The notes: generated by a model from the letters alone, not told the origin. A stretch of DNA of 64,000 nt from Henricia sp. BOLD:AAB3569 (GCA_037783545.1 JBBELK010000015.1:1054001-1118000), one strand, 5' to 3'; counted from the stretch's first letter, positions 9,181 through 19,563 are shown. Numbers and translations: made by a program.

Positions 9181-11135
9181 TTGATTTTAGTAAACTGCAT
9201 CTAACCTTCGGACAGAGGCCTACCTTGGTTTAAGTTATCGTGTAACTCAATTGCAGAATTACGCCTGGAAATGGATACGTCATGAAAACCTTCAGTACAG
9301 CTAACAGCGATGAATTTCAATATGGCAATGTCATTATATACATGTACATTAAAAATAGGCATTTATAATTCCCCCGATTTCTCATCCGCATTATAATTGC
9401 CGAATGGGGAATCCCGGAACCGTAACCCCGTAATATTGACTGGTCCCCGTGCCAATAATATAGCGACAACGTCTGAAAGACGTCTGAAGACGTCTGAAGA
9501 CTACGTAGGGAACGGGGACCAGTCTACCCCGTAATACTATAGTCAAAGGTTATTTGCGTAGTACATGTATGTACGTTTTATAAGTTACAGTTCAAACAGC
9601 GGCTATTGTCGACCAGAGACTCTTGAGCAATTTTTATTTGGTTAAATAATTATCCACATCAGTTGACAATTTTTCATAAGCCTACATACAAGGGCAAACA
9701 TGCATGGGTCCAGATGAACAACATACACTCGTGCTAGCAAGGTTCATGTTTTACAATTGTGTCAAATATTTTATGCGGTAAATAAAATTTTGTATACTAT
9801 ACCGAGTAGTACAATGCAGATCTATTCTACATAATTTGAAAAGAACTTTAATTGTCACGTAAATTTTATAAAATTATTGGCGAATATTTATAGTGTAAAT
9901 TATACAGGCCTATTGAAGGTTTTACATCTTTTGCTGTAACTCCACCTAGTTCCTAAAATGATCTTTTACAAAACCAATCATGCACTAAAACTACCTTTAG
10001 GGTCTTTCTATTATAATAGGGGTCCAAAAGTGTGACATTCAGTGTCCCCCGGCCCGTTACACCTGATATGTGTTATTTTTCGTACAAAAATCATTAAAAT
10101 GGCCTATAAACTATTTTGTATATGAATTGTACTTTATGTACTCACTCTTTAAGATGGAAAGTATTTAAAGAATGTGTCCTGAATTTACAAAAACAAGATG
10201 TAAAATGTAACAAGGGACACCACAATTTGATCCCTAATTTACAGAAAGAACCTTTTAATACTTATTGCAGTGTATGCCTGATTTTGCCTGTACATAATTT
10301 TCGATTCGGCGGAGCAGTTTACTTATTAAATACGTTTTTTTATGTATAATGTATTGCGGGAATAATTTTAAATTTTTTTTACGAACTCAGATATATACAC
10401 ATAATTAAAACGGACGCTTATTGCGGTTTTCAGAATACATATGAACGAATAAAATTTGACTCTGGTTAAAAATACTACGCTGCGCCCATAGGCGATTTCC
10501 CTTAATTCAAAATATAAATTCGAATACAAATTTTCTCAATTTATAAAACATTTACTCAATTTATAAAAAAATGAATAAATAATGCACACATTGCAAAAAG
10601 AAACAACTGACAACGGAAAGTTACGGGGCAGAAACCTATATAAGGACCAATTTAGAACTTCGACAAATTTTGAAACTTCGGACAAAATGGCGGCGCCCAT
10701 GCATAATATGTTGCCATTCTTTGTACACTTTTCGGTGGGCCATTTCTTGTTCTTTGTATTTTACAATAATGTGCGAGTTCCACTTATATAGCAAGTCTTT
10801 TGTTTACTGGGGTATGCTTCTCTTTTAAGAAGCTGAGCTGTATTGGTAAAATAGTTTAATTCACGAATAAAAACACAGAACGATTATATACACAGAAAAC
10901 TAAACATTCAGGTATAAAGCTTAAAACCGTAAAATGGCCAAGGCCTACTTGGATTTGTACGATTGGTCCGTGAAACTACATGGTGTATATTCTGCTTTCT
11001 GATAGTACGTGTAAGTTTCTATCCTGAACACTTTCTGTACAGTTACAGCACGCGATGGTTAAGTGAGGGAGAAACCAATTTTATCCTGGTTATTAGGAAT
11101 TTCCTCCATAGAGTTGGTAATTTAGGTGGAACTTT
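9180..11135. other. Duplicated non-coding 3' flank of copy C
   Basis: It is homologous to the 3' flank of copy B (5160-6700), with small insertions and deletions. The last 60 bases before each stop codon (acttttcacaaaatggtaca) are almost identical in B and C, so the 3' UTRs are conserved. No independent gene is supported; the ORFs are not shared between the copies. Confidence 0.65.
9439..9523. mobile_element. Small fold-back insertion with internal gacgtctgaa repeats
   Basis: The ends actggtccccgt and acggggaccagt are inverted copies. The centre holds three tandem copies of gacgtctgaa. It interrupts a flank that is continuous in the paralogous segment near 5320, so it inserted after the duplication. 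Confidence 0.75.
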
Positions 11136-12578
11136 TCACAAAATGGTACATGTGTTGCAGCATTTTGGATTGCCGTCGTTATCTTCGGTATCGTCACGCA
11201 CCGTGTATAGCGACGGTTTGGGTAACGTAATTTTATGTGGGATCGTATGGGTGGTATGGGGGCGTGCAGAGGATTGCTGGGGCTGAATTGTACGGGTCTT
11301 GTCGGCTGAAGTATTTTCATAGCTCCTTGCTCCATAGGTGGTGCGAATCTCGGGCTGTGCTCGGTTTGGTGCGTAGGCGAGGGAGAGCCCACGGGAGGGA
11401 ATGTTTGATACGCCATGGCATGCATGGTGGAATTCAGGCGTGGCTTGGTACGGTTGGTGGGTGACAGGCAGCCCGCGGGAGAACTGGCTTGCTCCGCGAT
11501 GGGTTGGGAGGTGGGCTGAGCGATCGGGGACCTCAGACACTCGCGGGTTTGGCTTTTGAACCGTGGCTTGGTACGGTTGGTGGATGACAGGCAGCCCGCG
11601 GGAGAACTGACTTGCTCCGTGATGGGTTGGGAGGTGGGCTGAGCTATCGCGGACCTCAGACACTCGTGGGTTTGGCTTTTGAAATAACTGAATAATCACA
11701 TCGCAGCTGCGCATAGGACTGAACTCAAAGATGCTGCAGTATTTTCTGATGGTGTGCGGGTACTGACCGCGAGGGGTGGTCGAACCGCCACTGAATTCAA
11801 ACACAACTTGCAGGCCAGCCGGAGAAGCAAACTCTTGCTGGAACTGGCGGGGGGTTGTACATTTATTGTTGTCAATGAAGAGTACAAAGCAGCCTGGTTT
11901 TATCAGGCGGAGAATTTGTCGAAGGACTTTCTCAGCATTTTTGTTGGCTCGGTAAAAGGCCGACACTGCTGAGAATGATTTTGAAAATGTAAGAATGTCA
12001 GCCTCCTTGACAAAGCTAAGATCAGGACTTTGAAGCCCAAGATCACGGACAAGGTCACACTTTTGGTATTTTACAGAGAACGATTGATGATCGAAAGGCA
12101 GATGGTTGCAGATCACATTCCAACTTTCTTTCCAATTTGGAAAGAGATCCAAGACACGGCATTCCACAGTGTGAGGGGAGATGTTATTGTTTGCCAGGAA
12201 GGTTGTCAGGCCGACAAGATCGGATCCAGGACCGCCACCGACGCTGCACACCTTGAGACTGGTCTTGTTGCGCCAACTCTTCAAGACTTTATCGGAATGC
12301 TGGAGCGAGCAGTAGACAAGATGGCTGTGGTGCATCAAGTACAGAAAGACGTAGGCGCAACGATTTGCTGGATCATCCCAGCTAGATCGGAACTGAGAGG
12401 ATGCATGACGTAACCCATTTTTGTACATATTTGAGATTTCTCTCAGTGCCTGCTTGACCTTTTCGGAGCTAGATTCTTCGTCATTTGGAACCTGATAAAG
12501 GAGGTCGTCCAGGACATTTGTCAACAGGTCACGGAATTGGTCGGCCGCAACTTGAGCAGTAGAAGATTCGAAATCCAT
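11136..12578 (-). CDS. Copy C: methyltransferase-like protein with CaaX C terminus, 480 aa
   Basis: A single coding exon from the ATG at 12578 to the stop at 11136. The class I SAM-methyltransferase signatures are CSVGGGPGSDLVGL at residues 111-124, VLDLFPNWKESW with Asp144, KCDLVRDL near 174, ADILTFSKSFSAV near 193, and KPGCFVLFIDNN near 227. Residues from about 310 form a Pro/Ser/Thr/His-rich linker. It contains a tandem duplication of 41 residues (123-base offset, about 11437-11682). The protein ends NPKCCNTCTIL: Cys-Thr-Ile-Leu fits a CaaX box, where a terminal Leu favours geranylgeranylation, and the preceding Cys-Cys could be acylated. No signal peptide or membrane segment is seen, so prenylation would be the membrane anchor. 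The methyl acceptor is unknown. An ORF on the other strand at 12030-12413 is a shadow. Confidence 0.88.
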   Translation of the reverse strand: MDFESSTAQVAADQFRDLLTNVLDDLLYQVPNDEESSSEKVKQALREISNMYKNGLRHASSQFRSSWDDPANRCAYVFLYLMHHSHLVYCSLQHSDKVLKSWRNKTSLKVCSVGGGPGSDLVGLTTFLANNNISPHTVECRVLDLFPNWKESWNVICNHLPFDHQSFSVKYQKCDLVRDLGLQSPDLSFVKEADILTFSKSFSAVSAFYRANKNAEKVLRQILRLIKPGCFVLFIDNNKCTTPRQFQQEFASPAGLQVVFEFSGGSTTPRGQYPHTIRKYCSIFEFSPMRSCDVIIQLFQKPNPRVSEVRDSSAHLPTHHGASQFSRGLPVIHQPYQATVQKPNPRVSEVPDRSAHLPTHRGASQFSRGLPVTHQPYQATPEFHHACHGVSNIPSRGLSLAYAPNRAQPEIRTTYGARSYENTSADKTRTIQPQQSSARPHTTHTIPHKITLPKPSLYTVRDDTEDNDGNPKCCNTCTIL

Positions 12579-12618
12579 TTTCTGTCAAACCAAAACAAGA
12601 AAGAACTGTTTTATGCAT

Positions 12619-13849
12619 CAGTAATGCTTCAGTAATAGACTTAGATAATGGTAGCGTTAGAGTCTTCGAGCGGTTGGAATAACTCAAACAGTATTGCATA
12701 GCGACACCGGGACGACGGGCAAGTGACCGGGCGTAGGTACGGGGGAGACACGGCCAACGGCAAGGGACTGCACCGATGTCTCAAGTGTTCGTATAAGACG
12801 ATACGGGTACTAGGTTAACCAGGCTGGGTGGTGGCTCAATTCGAGGGGGCTCGCTAACGAGAGACTCGGCCGGGTGTAGCGGAACTGGACCGCTACGTCG
12901 AGTGGGGCAACCGAAAGCCACGCACGGCGAGGTGTAGCGGGGGAGAGCCGCTACGCATACGCCGAGAGAGGCAACCGCAAGCCCGGCGAGGTGTAGCGAG
13001 AGGGAACCGCTACGCCTACGCCGACAGACAACCGCAAGCCACCCACACCGAGGTCATACCAAGCACGGACGGTTCAGTGGCCGACGTCGCACAGCACCAC
13101 TGAGCCGAGTGACTAAGCAACCGTATGCTCAGCCACAGTCTTATCGAACGGGACCGCTAACCTAATACGAACTCAGTCTGATCTTTCGCACCAACCAGTT
13201 TACTGAGAACGCATCAGTCTATATTCGAGATCGCCCTTTACCATGGTCACCATTCGCCGCCCGGATATCGCTTGCAAAAACGACACGCCGAAGTGGACTT
13301 CACTTGCCTTATTTATAGAACTTCGGCAGCTAGTTACATGAATAAATATGAGGAGAGAACCAATGAAAAGGCGCCACCGTGTCCTCTTGCCACATGGTTG
13401 AGACCAAGGCTAGCGTCATGTATTAGCCTTGTGCAAAAGGGTAATAGCTAAAATAAGAAGTCGGGGCTGAGTCAGCAATCTCTGAAGGACTATGACTTAG
13501 CCACGCCCAATCATGCGCTCATTCAGTTATGTAACGGCATCTCGCTTTCCGGATTGGCCCTTGAATAGCGTCAATGTACCGACGGTTTGGACCGACGGTT
13601 TAGCCAATCACAAAACAAAACCTTCCTTATATGGCAGGTTTCTAGGCAACCCTGCCATGTTTACCGAAAACACAGCCGACTGTTTATGGAGAAAACAGAG
13701 CCGTCTTTGTTCCACGTTGTCCACGTGTTTTGGTGTGGCAATGAGGCCGGAAAGCAAGATCTCGTTGTAGCGAATTTCGTGTGGTGAAATAGAGAGTGCT
13801 TCTAAATTATAAGACTGGAAATTATCAGTAATCTAGGTTCGCAACACTA
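12619..13849. mobile_element. 1.2-kb insertion in the copy C leader intron (unclassified)
   Basis: The boundaries are set by comparison with copies B and D, which share tttatgcatca to the left and tatattattcaaaat to the right with only about 35 bases between them. The insert contains a hairpin repeat array (12873-13048), a TATA-like tatttatagaa near 13310, and no convincing coding frame. The word tcagtaat lies near both ends. TG near the left end and CA near the right would suit a solo LTR, but no target duplication could be confirmed, so the class is open. Confidence 0.6.
12873..13048. repeat. Three tandem hairpin-forming units of 58-59 bases
   Basis: Units start at 12873, 12931 and 12990 with ggtgtagcg. 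Each continues with a complementary ccgctac after 6-8 bases, so each can form a stem of 6-7 base pairs. A shared caaccgcaagcc-type block and a cggcga junction follow. It is GC-rich compared with the surrounding AT-rich DNA. Confidence 0.85.
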
Positions 13850-14531
13850 TATTATTCAAAATGTGAAGGGGGTGCGTATAGTTGATGCGTCAGTATTCTT
13901 CTTACCTTCTTCCTTACTTCGGTGACTAAGAACCTCTAAATGTATGGCCACCGTACTGCCAGAAGAGCTCGTCAGTATAAATCTTATATCCTGCAATAAA
14001 TGTTCGTGGAAGAAGTAAAAACCAAAAAATTTGTCATAGAGGTTTAGCCATCTTCAGCTGAACAGAAAACTGCCAGCGCTATAGGCCTAAGGTATAAGCG
14101 CTGAAGAGTATTTATAGTTGTCGTTAAAATTACCGGTCATGTTTCAGTACGTGGTCTATAGGCTATAAAACCACATACAAATCATGCAGTCACTTCATGC
14201 ATTATTTTGCGAATGAAGCGGGGAATGAAGCGAACCATGGTTACGCCTACAATGCCTTGTCGTAGTCTTATATAGGCCCATGAGTTTGTAACAATCGCAT
14301 CTTGCTTTAGAAAATGTAAAATATTTCATAAAAAGATGATGAAATATGACTTACCGAAGTCGGCTTTCCCGTGTGTGCAACGCCTCTTGCCTAGCCTGTG
14401 CACGTACATTGCTCATTACTCACTTTTGTGGAAATCCCCGGCAGCGCAATTGGCCTTGCACGTGCGGCGTTCAAAAAGATAAAAAGTCATGTACATGTAC
14501 ATGTATAATGGCAAATATTTTGTCACCATAA

Positions 14532-15449
14532 TATGAAGCCCCATTCGTGCCATTTTTACGAGGTGGTGTGTATTTTAAAGGGTGGTAGATGTTTCTAAAT
14601 AACTTGCGGCCGCAACTTAATAACTTGCGGACGCAATAGTGGGCAAGGCGTAACGCTATAGGAATTTACCGATGGTCACTCCATACATTTGTGCACAGTT
14701 TTAAGCACCCCATAGGGTTGTGTAGGCCATTGGTCAGTCCAGTCATGGTCCAGTGGCCGAAATATTCAACTCGGTCGTACGGGGATATGTTTGACATTTT
14801 CGGAATGCCCAAGGGAGCGCAATTTTGTTGAGGTAGTGACCAGCGGTCAGCACTCAGCAGTGGCCGAAACCTTAAACATGGTCGAAATGGACACGTGGGC
14901 ATTTTTGGAATCTGCCCGCGACGGCGAGTTCAACTATACCACGAAAATGTGTGCAGGTGAGTGACCATCGTAACGCTATGGGATTTCGTACGATCTCCAT
15001 AGGGTTTATACACGAAGCTAAAACTATGGGAAATGTGTGTACAACTTTATTATATACCTTCTCACGCTCCTTTAAGGGGGTTCGGACACTACCGTATTAT
15101 CTTAATTTCAAAAATTCCCAACAGGTGTCCATTTCGACCATGTTGAAGATTTCGGCCACTGCTGACCACTGGTCACTACCTCAATAAATTGCGGTCCCTT
15201 GGGCATTCCAAAAATTTCCACTATATCCCCGTACGACCGAGTTAAATATTTCGGCCACTGGACTGACCAATGGCATACACAAACTTATGGGGACAAACCT
15301 ATATGGAGTGACCATCGGTACATAGCGTTACGCTTTGACCACTATTGCGGCCGCAAGTTATTTAGAAACAACTACCACCCTTTAAAAGACATGCACCACT
15401 TTTTGACATACACACCACCTCATAAAAATGGCACTAATGGGGCTTCATA
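14532..15449. mobile_element. Fold-back element with long inverted arms, 918 bp
   Basis: The ends are tatgaagccccatt and aatggggcttcata, and the arms stay complementary for several hundred bases. The left block at 14600-14640 (cttgcggccgcaa) pairs with 15350-15360 (ttgcggccgcaag). The left block near 14760-14800 (aactcggtcgtacggggatat) pairs with 15226-15245. It has no transposase-like frame. Confidence 0.85.
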
Positions 15450-15450
15450 G

Positions 15451-15736
15451 TATACACGAATCCGGTTGCTAAGGACTCCTTCCCTGCAAGTCCGCCATAG
15501 CTGGGGGCCATCCACTGCCATGGACTGAGCGCTTTGTCTTGTTGTTAAATCGAACAGCGCAAAACGCGTACGCGTACACAGGCTTCGCAAGCAAATAAAC
15601 GCGCAAAATTGTTCGAAGTGACAACATAATGTAACAGCATATCATCAACACAAAACCCACAGTTCATGGCACTGCCACCCCAGCTATGGCGAACGTACAT
15701 GGACCATGACTTTGCAGCTCGGATAATTGGTGTATA
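15451..15736. mobile_element. MITE family with tatacac/gtgtata ends, copy 1
   Basis: Terminal sequences are tatacacgaatccgg and ataattggtgtata. Inner inverted blocks pair gggggccatccactgccatg with catggcactgccacccc. A closely related element lies in inverted orientation at 24717-25006, and a more distant one at 16760-17330. It directly abuts the 14532-15449 element. Confidence 0.8.
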
Positions 15737-15829
15737 TGCAGTACATAATTTATGCAAGTGATTGCACAGCGCTCTCCAGAAGCATTGTGAAGAAATAGAG
15801 GTTATACAAAGAGTCAGAAACGGGGAATA

Positions 15830-15985
15830 AGATTGGCGTATAGCCTTCCACCTCTGTGGCCCTGGTTCGAATCCCGTCCGGGTTAGTATGTGCACGGAAT
15901 GGGTTCTCAGTCCCCATGCTTGATTCCGTGGGTTTTCTCTACACGTTCGAGTGTGGGGGGTTTTCTGCACCTCTAAAACTGAGAA
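15830..15985 (+). mobile_element. tRNA-related SINE, family 3, copy 1
   Basis: A B-box-like ggttcgaatcccg is followed by a body with ccgtgggttttctc. A diverged relative lies at 16575-16765 (attcgattccgg, then gcatgggttttccccgggg). The A box is weak, so it is probably a degraded copy. Confidence 0.55.
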
Positions 15986-16574
15986 TTTCTATAGCACTTT
16001 TTGGCCGAGCTAAAGAACCTCCTATAGGTGGCTACACGTCGGCAAATCTGCAGCAACCATGCAGATTCCTTTATAGGGACCATATATTATTACGAAAGAA
16101 TAGTCAAAAACAAAATCGAAATCATCACCGCCTTCCAAAAATACACCACAATCGCTTCAGAATGTTCTCGCCTCACCAAGCCGCATCAGGGTAGCTATGC
16201 CAACGCCAAACGTCGTCATGGAGATAACATATTACATACTACCATACCGCGAAAGACCTTAATTACATGGGCATGTGCGCCATGCTGTATAGTTGAGTCT
16301 GCGACGTATGATGTTTTAGCGCGCGTTGCTTCTCTGACTATAACAGGATGTAGTGTGTATAGTTTCAAATGGTTTCTCTAAAATATGATGTAAAGTCTCA
16401 TCTCTTGCGTATTTTATGAATTACGCTTTCTGATGCGAGGTACACTTAACACTAAACCGAATCCCCAACATTTCTTTATATCTATAACCGCTGCAATTAT
16501 CTGAATGTCCATGTCAGTACACCGTCTTTAAATACGGAAAGACCTATAGACGGGGAATGATTGAATCACAGCGA

Positions 16575-16765
16575 TTTGAGAGACTACGCGAGCACTAAAA
16601 ATCCAATTCGATTCCGGGGCGTGTTAATTGTGGATTGGGTTTACAGTCCGATCCTTACTTGACCGCGTGCATGGGTTTTCCCCGGGGATTTCTCTGGGGG
16701 TTTTCCTCCCACTTCTAGAGCTACATCTCCTTCTTCGTCATCTCAAATTTATAATAAAGTATACA
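16575..16765 (+). mobile_element. tRNA-related SINE, family 3, copy 2
   Basis: It shares the B-box-like segment and the gggttttcccc/gggttttcctcc body with 15830-15985. It is immediately followed by the MITE starting at 16760. Confidence 0.5.
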
Positions 16766-17330
16766 CCAATCCGGTAATAAGGTCTTCTTCCCTGTACATC
16801 CGCCATAGCTGGGGGGGCTTAGGGGCCAATTTCATGGCGTTGCTTAGCACGAAAATTTGCTAAGCACAGGATTTATTTGCTTTATAAAATGGATTACAAG
16901 CCAAAATTATACACCAACTTGTGTTGTTCGCAAGAGTAGAAGAATACCTTTCAATACACATCACTTACGATTTTGGCTGGCAATCCATTTTTGCAAAATA
17001 AAGCAAACAAATCCTGTGCTAAGCAAATTTTTGTGCTAAGCAACGCCATGAAATTGGCCCCTGTATGTTTTTGTTGTTGCTGAAGCTGCATTTGTTTACT
17101 TCGAACAAGTTGCGCGTCTTTGTAGGGTTGTGTGCGCGCGAAGGCGGGAGCGTTGCGTGTACGCGAAGGAGGCGCGTCGCGTGCACGCGCGGATGGGGCG
17201 CGTTCGTGCATGTGATGGATGAGCGCTTTTCGTTCTAACAGAAACACAAAACGCACAGCCCATGCACTGGACGAGCCCCAGCTATGGCGGATATGCAGGG
17301 AGGAGATCTTAGTTACCGGATTGGTGTATA
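16760..17330. mobile_element. MITE of the tatacac family carrying a nested MITE
   Basis: The outer ends are tatacaccaatccggtaa and ttaccggattggtgtata, exact inverted copies. Inside, 16822-17061 is a second element with ends ggggccaatttcatggcgttgcttag and its complement. The inner family also occurs at 62800-63038 and, diverged, at 36899-37112. The nesting shows the outer element is older. Confidence 0.88.
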
Positions 17331-17780
17331 GTTAAAGCTACAGGATGCCTTTCTGACTTTGGTTTCACCATGGGAAAGTCCAAGGAGTACATACAGTAAC
17401 AGATTGTTTATTATGCCATTATTGTGGCGCCACGATGTGCAGCCCCACAAGGACACACCAACAATACACCCATGTACTTGCTCTGAACCAGGAACTAATT
17501 CCGAGATTTGAACATGCAATAACATACTCCATGAAATCGTTACAATGGGTGCTGTGACGTCGGTTTTTAGCCATTGTAAATTTGACGTATCGTAAACAGA
17601 TTCCTTTCGAACGCAACCGTGCAAAGAGGAAACGAAAATCTACAAGTATATAGTGAGCAATGCATAGCAATGAGCGGTAGATGTACATAGCTGCACAGAC
17701 AAGAGACATTTTTCACCCCAGGAAAGTGAATTCACCAATTGTTTTTTTTTTAAACTTCTTCCGCGAACATTATTGCAGGA
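17331..17780. other. Intergenic DNA upstream of copy D
   Basis: No gene or repeat family is recognised here. The minus-strand ORFs (for example 17313-17624) show no family similarity and overlap one another. The last bases before 17780 join the conserved promoter block of copy D. Confidence 0.5.
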
Positions 17781-18004
17781 TATAAGATTTATACTGACGA
17801 GCTCTTCTGGCAGTACGGTGGCCATAAATTTAGAGGTCCTCAGTCACCGAAGTAAGGAAGAAGGTAAGAAGAATACAGACGCATAAACTATAGGCCCTAT
17901 GGACCCCTTCACATTTTGAATAATATATTTTAAATTTAAATAACGAGATATCGACGGAAGAACATTGATGCATAAAACAGTTATTTCTTGTTTTGGTTTG
18001 ACAG
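17781..18004 (+). promoter_or_regulatory. Copy D promoter, leader exon and intron
   Basis: The TATA box tataag is at 17781-17786. A leader of about 50 bases ends at 17863 with aag/gtaagaa. A 141-base intron (17864-18004) ends in ttcttgttttggtttgacag, a strong pyrimidine tract and AG, three bases before the ATG at 18008. The block matches the reverse complement of the regions upstream of copies B and C over about 230 bases. Confidence 0.78.
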
Positions 18005-18007
18005 AAA

Positions 18008-19126
18008 ATGGATTTCGAATCTTCTACCGCTCAAGTTGCGGCCGACCAATTCCGTGACCTGTTGACAAATGTCCTGGACGACCTCCTTTATCAGGTTCCA
18101 AATGACGAAGAATCTAGCTCCGAAAAGGTCAAGCAGGCACTGAGAGAAATCTCAATTATGTACAGAAATGGGTTACGTCATGCAGCCTCTCAGTTCCGAT
18201 CTAGCTGGGATGATCCAGCAAATCGTTGCGCCTACGTCTTTCTGTACTTGATGCACCACAGCCATCTTGTCTACTGCTCGCTCCAGCATTCCGATAAAGT
18301 CTTGAAGAGTTGGCGCAACAAGACCAGTCTCAAGGCGTGCAGCGTCGGTGGCGGTCCTGGATCCGATCTTGTCGGTTTGACATCCTTCCTGGCAAACAAT
18401 AACATCTCCCATCACACTGTGGAATGCCGTGTATTGGATCTCTTTCCAAATTGGAAAGAAAGTTGGGATGTGATATCCAACCACCTGCCTTTCTACCATC
18501 AATCGTTCTCTGTGAAATACCGAAAGTGTGACCTTGTTCGTGATCTTTGGCTTAAAAGTCCTGATCTTAGCTTTGTCAAGGAGGCTGACATCCTCACATT
18601 CTCAAAATCATTCTCAGCAGTGGCGGCCTTTTACCGAGACAACGAAAATACTGAGAAAGTCCTTCGACAAATTCTCCGCCAGATAAAACCAGGCTGCTTT
18701 GTACTCTTCATTGACAACAATAAATGTTCAACCCCCCGCCAGTTCCAGCAAGAGTTTGCTTCTCCGGCTGGCCTGCAAGTTGTGTTTGAATTCAGCGGCG
18801 GTTCGACCATCCCTCGCGGTCAGTACTCGCACACCATAAAGGAATATTGCAGCAAGTTTGACTTCAGTCCTATGCGCAGCTGTGATGTGATTATTCAGCT
18901 ATTCAGAAAGCCAAACCCGCCAGTTCCTGAGCGCCAAGTTCGCTTAATCCACCTCCCAGCCCATAGCGAAGCAAGCCGTTCCTCTCAAGGGCTGCCTGTC
19001 ACCCGCCAACCCGCTCTAATCATGCCCAAGATCCTCCCAGGCCACGAAGATGAAGCCGAAAACGACGACGATGATGGTGATATTATGCCACCAAGGCAAT
19101 GTTGCAATGCTTGTACCATATCATGA
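18008..19126 (+). CDS. Copy D: methyltransferase-like protein with CaaX C terminus, 372 aa
   Basis: A complete coding exon, inverted relative to copies A-C. It has the same class I SAM-methyltransferase blocks: CSVGGGPGSDLVGL at residues 111-124, Asp144 in VLDLFPNW, KCDLVRD at 173-179, ADILTFSKSFSAV at 193-205, and KPGCFVLFIDNN at 227-238. Residues 1-110 are a helical-looking cap unique to the cluster. After about residue 310 comes a short Pro-rich linker, then an acidic run of Glu and Asp near 355. The end is QCCNACTIS. CTIS is a CaaX box whose terminal Ser favours farnesylation, unlike the Leu of copies B and C. The start is fixed by the splice acceptor just upstream and by alignment with copies B and C. 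Methyltransferase activity is inferred from the motifs only. Confidence 0.9.
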   Translation: MDFESSTAQVAADQFRDLLTNVLDDLLYQVPNDEESSSEKVKQALREISIMYRNGLRHAASQFRSSWDDPANRCAYVFLYLMHHSHLVYCSLQHSDKVLKSWRNKTSLKACSVGGGPGSDLVGLTSFLANNNISHHTVECRVLDLFPNWKESWDVISNHLPFYHQSFSVKYRKCDLVRDLWLKSPDLSFVKEADILTFSKSFSAVAAFYRDNENTEKVLRQILRQIKPGCFVLFIDNNKCSTPRQFQQEFASPAGLQVVFEFSGGSTIPRGQYSHTIKEYCSKFDFSPMRSCDVIIQLFRKPNPPVPERQVRLIHLPAHSEASRSSQGLPVTRQPALIMPKILPGHEDEAENDDDDGDIMPPRQCCNACTIS

Positions 19127-19181
19127 ATATTTCCACCTATAACTTATAAAAAAACAAAAACAATTTGCACATGCATGTACA

Positions 19182-19390
19182 AATCACATTTTTACCCCGC
19201 CCCCATTTTCCCATGGGTGTTGAGATTTTCATATACCTGGATACATTACCATTTGTCACATTTTTGTCTCATTACCATTCTGAAATTTCGCGATCCCAAT
19301 CCACATAGGGCCTACTTCCCAAGGTTATCGTCTAAAACCACCAATGTTTTGTAAACTAATTTATCCGGTTACATAAAACAGTCCAGTGAG
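19182..19390 (-). mobile_element. Fragment of the ggagcgtgtccag MITE family
   Basis: In inverted orientation it matches the elements at 38583-38899 and 55880-56215 (catgggtgttgagatttt, then taaactaatttatccggttacata). The terminal blocks are missing. Confidence 0.6.
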
Positions 19391-19563
19391 TTAATGCTTT
19401 CACATCAAAATTGGAGTATTTTTGGGAGGCATTTTATAATTATAACCGTTAGGTTAGAACGGAGTTCTCCAAATCTGAACAACTCCTTTCATAACTACAT
19501 GTACAAGTATTGTTCTCCTCACCATACACTCTCAGAAATAATGGTTCAAATCTGCACCCTCAC

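Larger units (their letters stand above)
12582..13988 (-). promoter_or_regulatory. Copy C promoter, leader exon and enlarged leader intron
   Basis: The TATA box (tataaga) is at 13988-13982 on the minus strand. The leader ends at the donor aag/gtaag (intron from 13905). The acceptor gacag ends at 12582, three bases before the ATG. The intron is 1324 bases, against 131 in copy B and 141 in copy D, because of the insertion at about 12619-13849. Promoter, leader exon and splice sites are otherwise intact. Confidence 0.72.
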
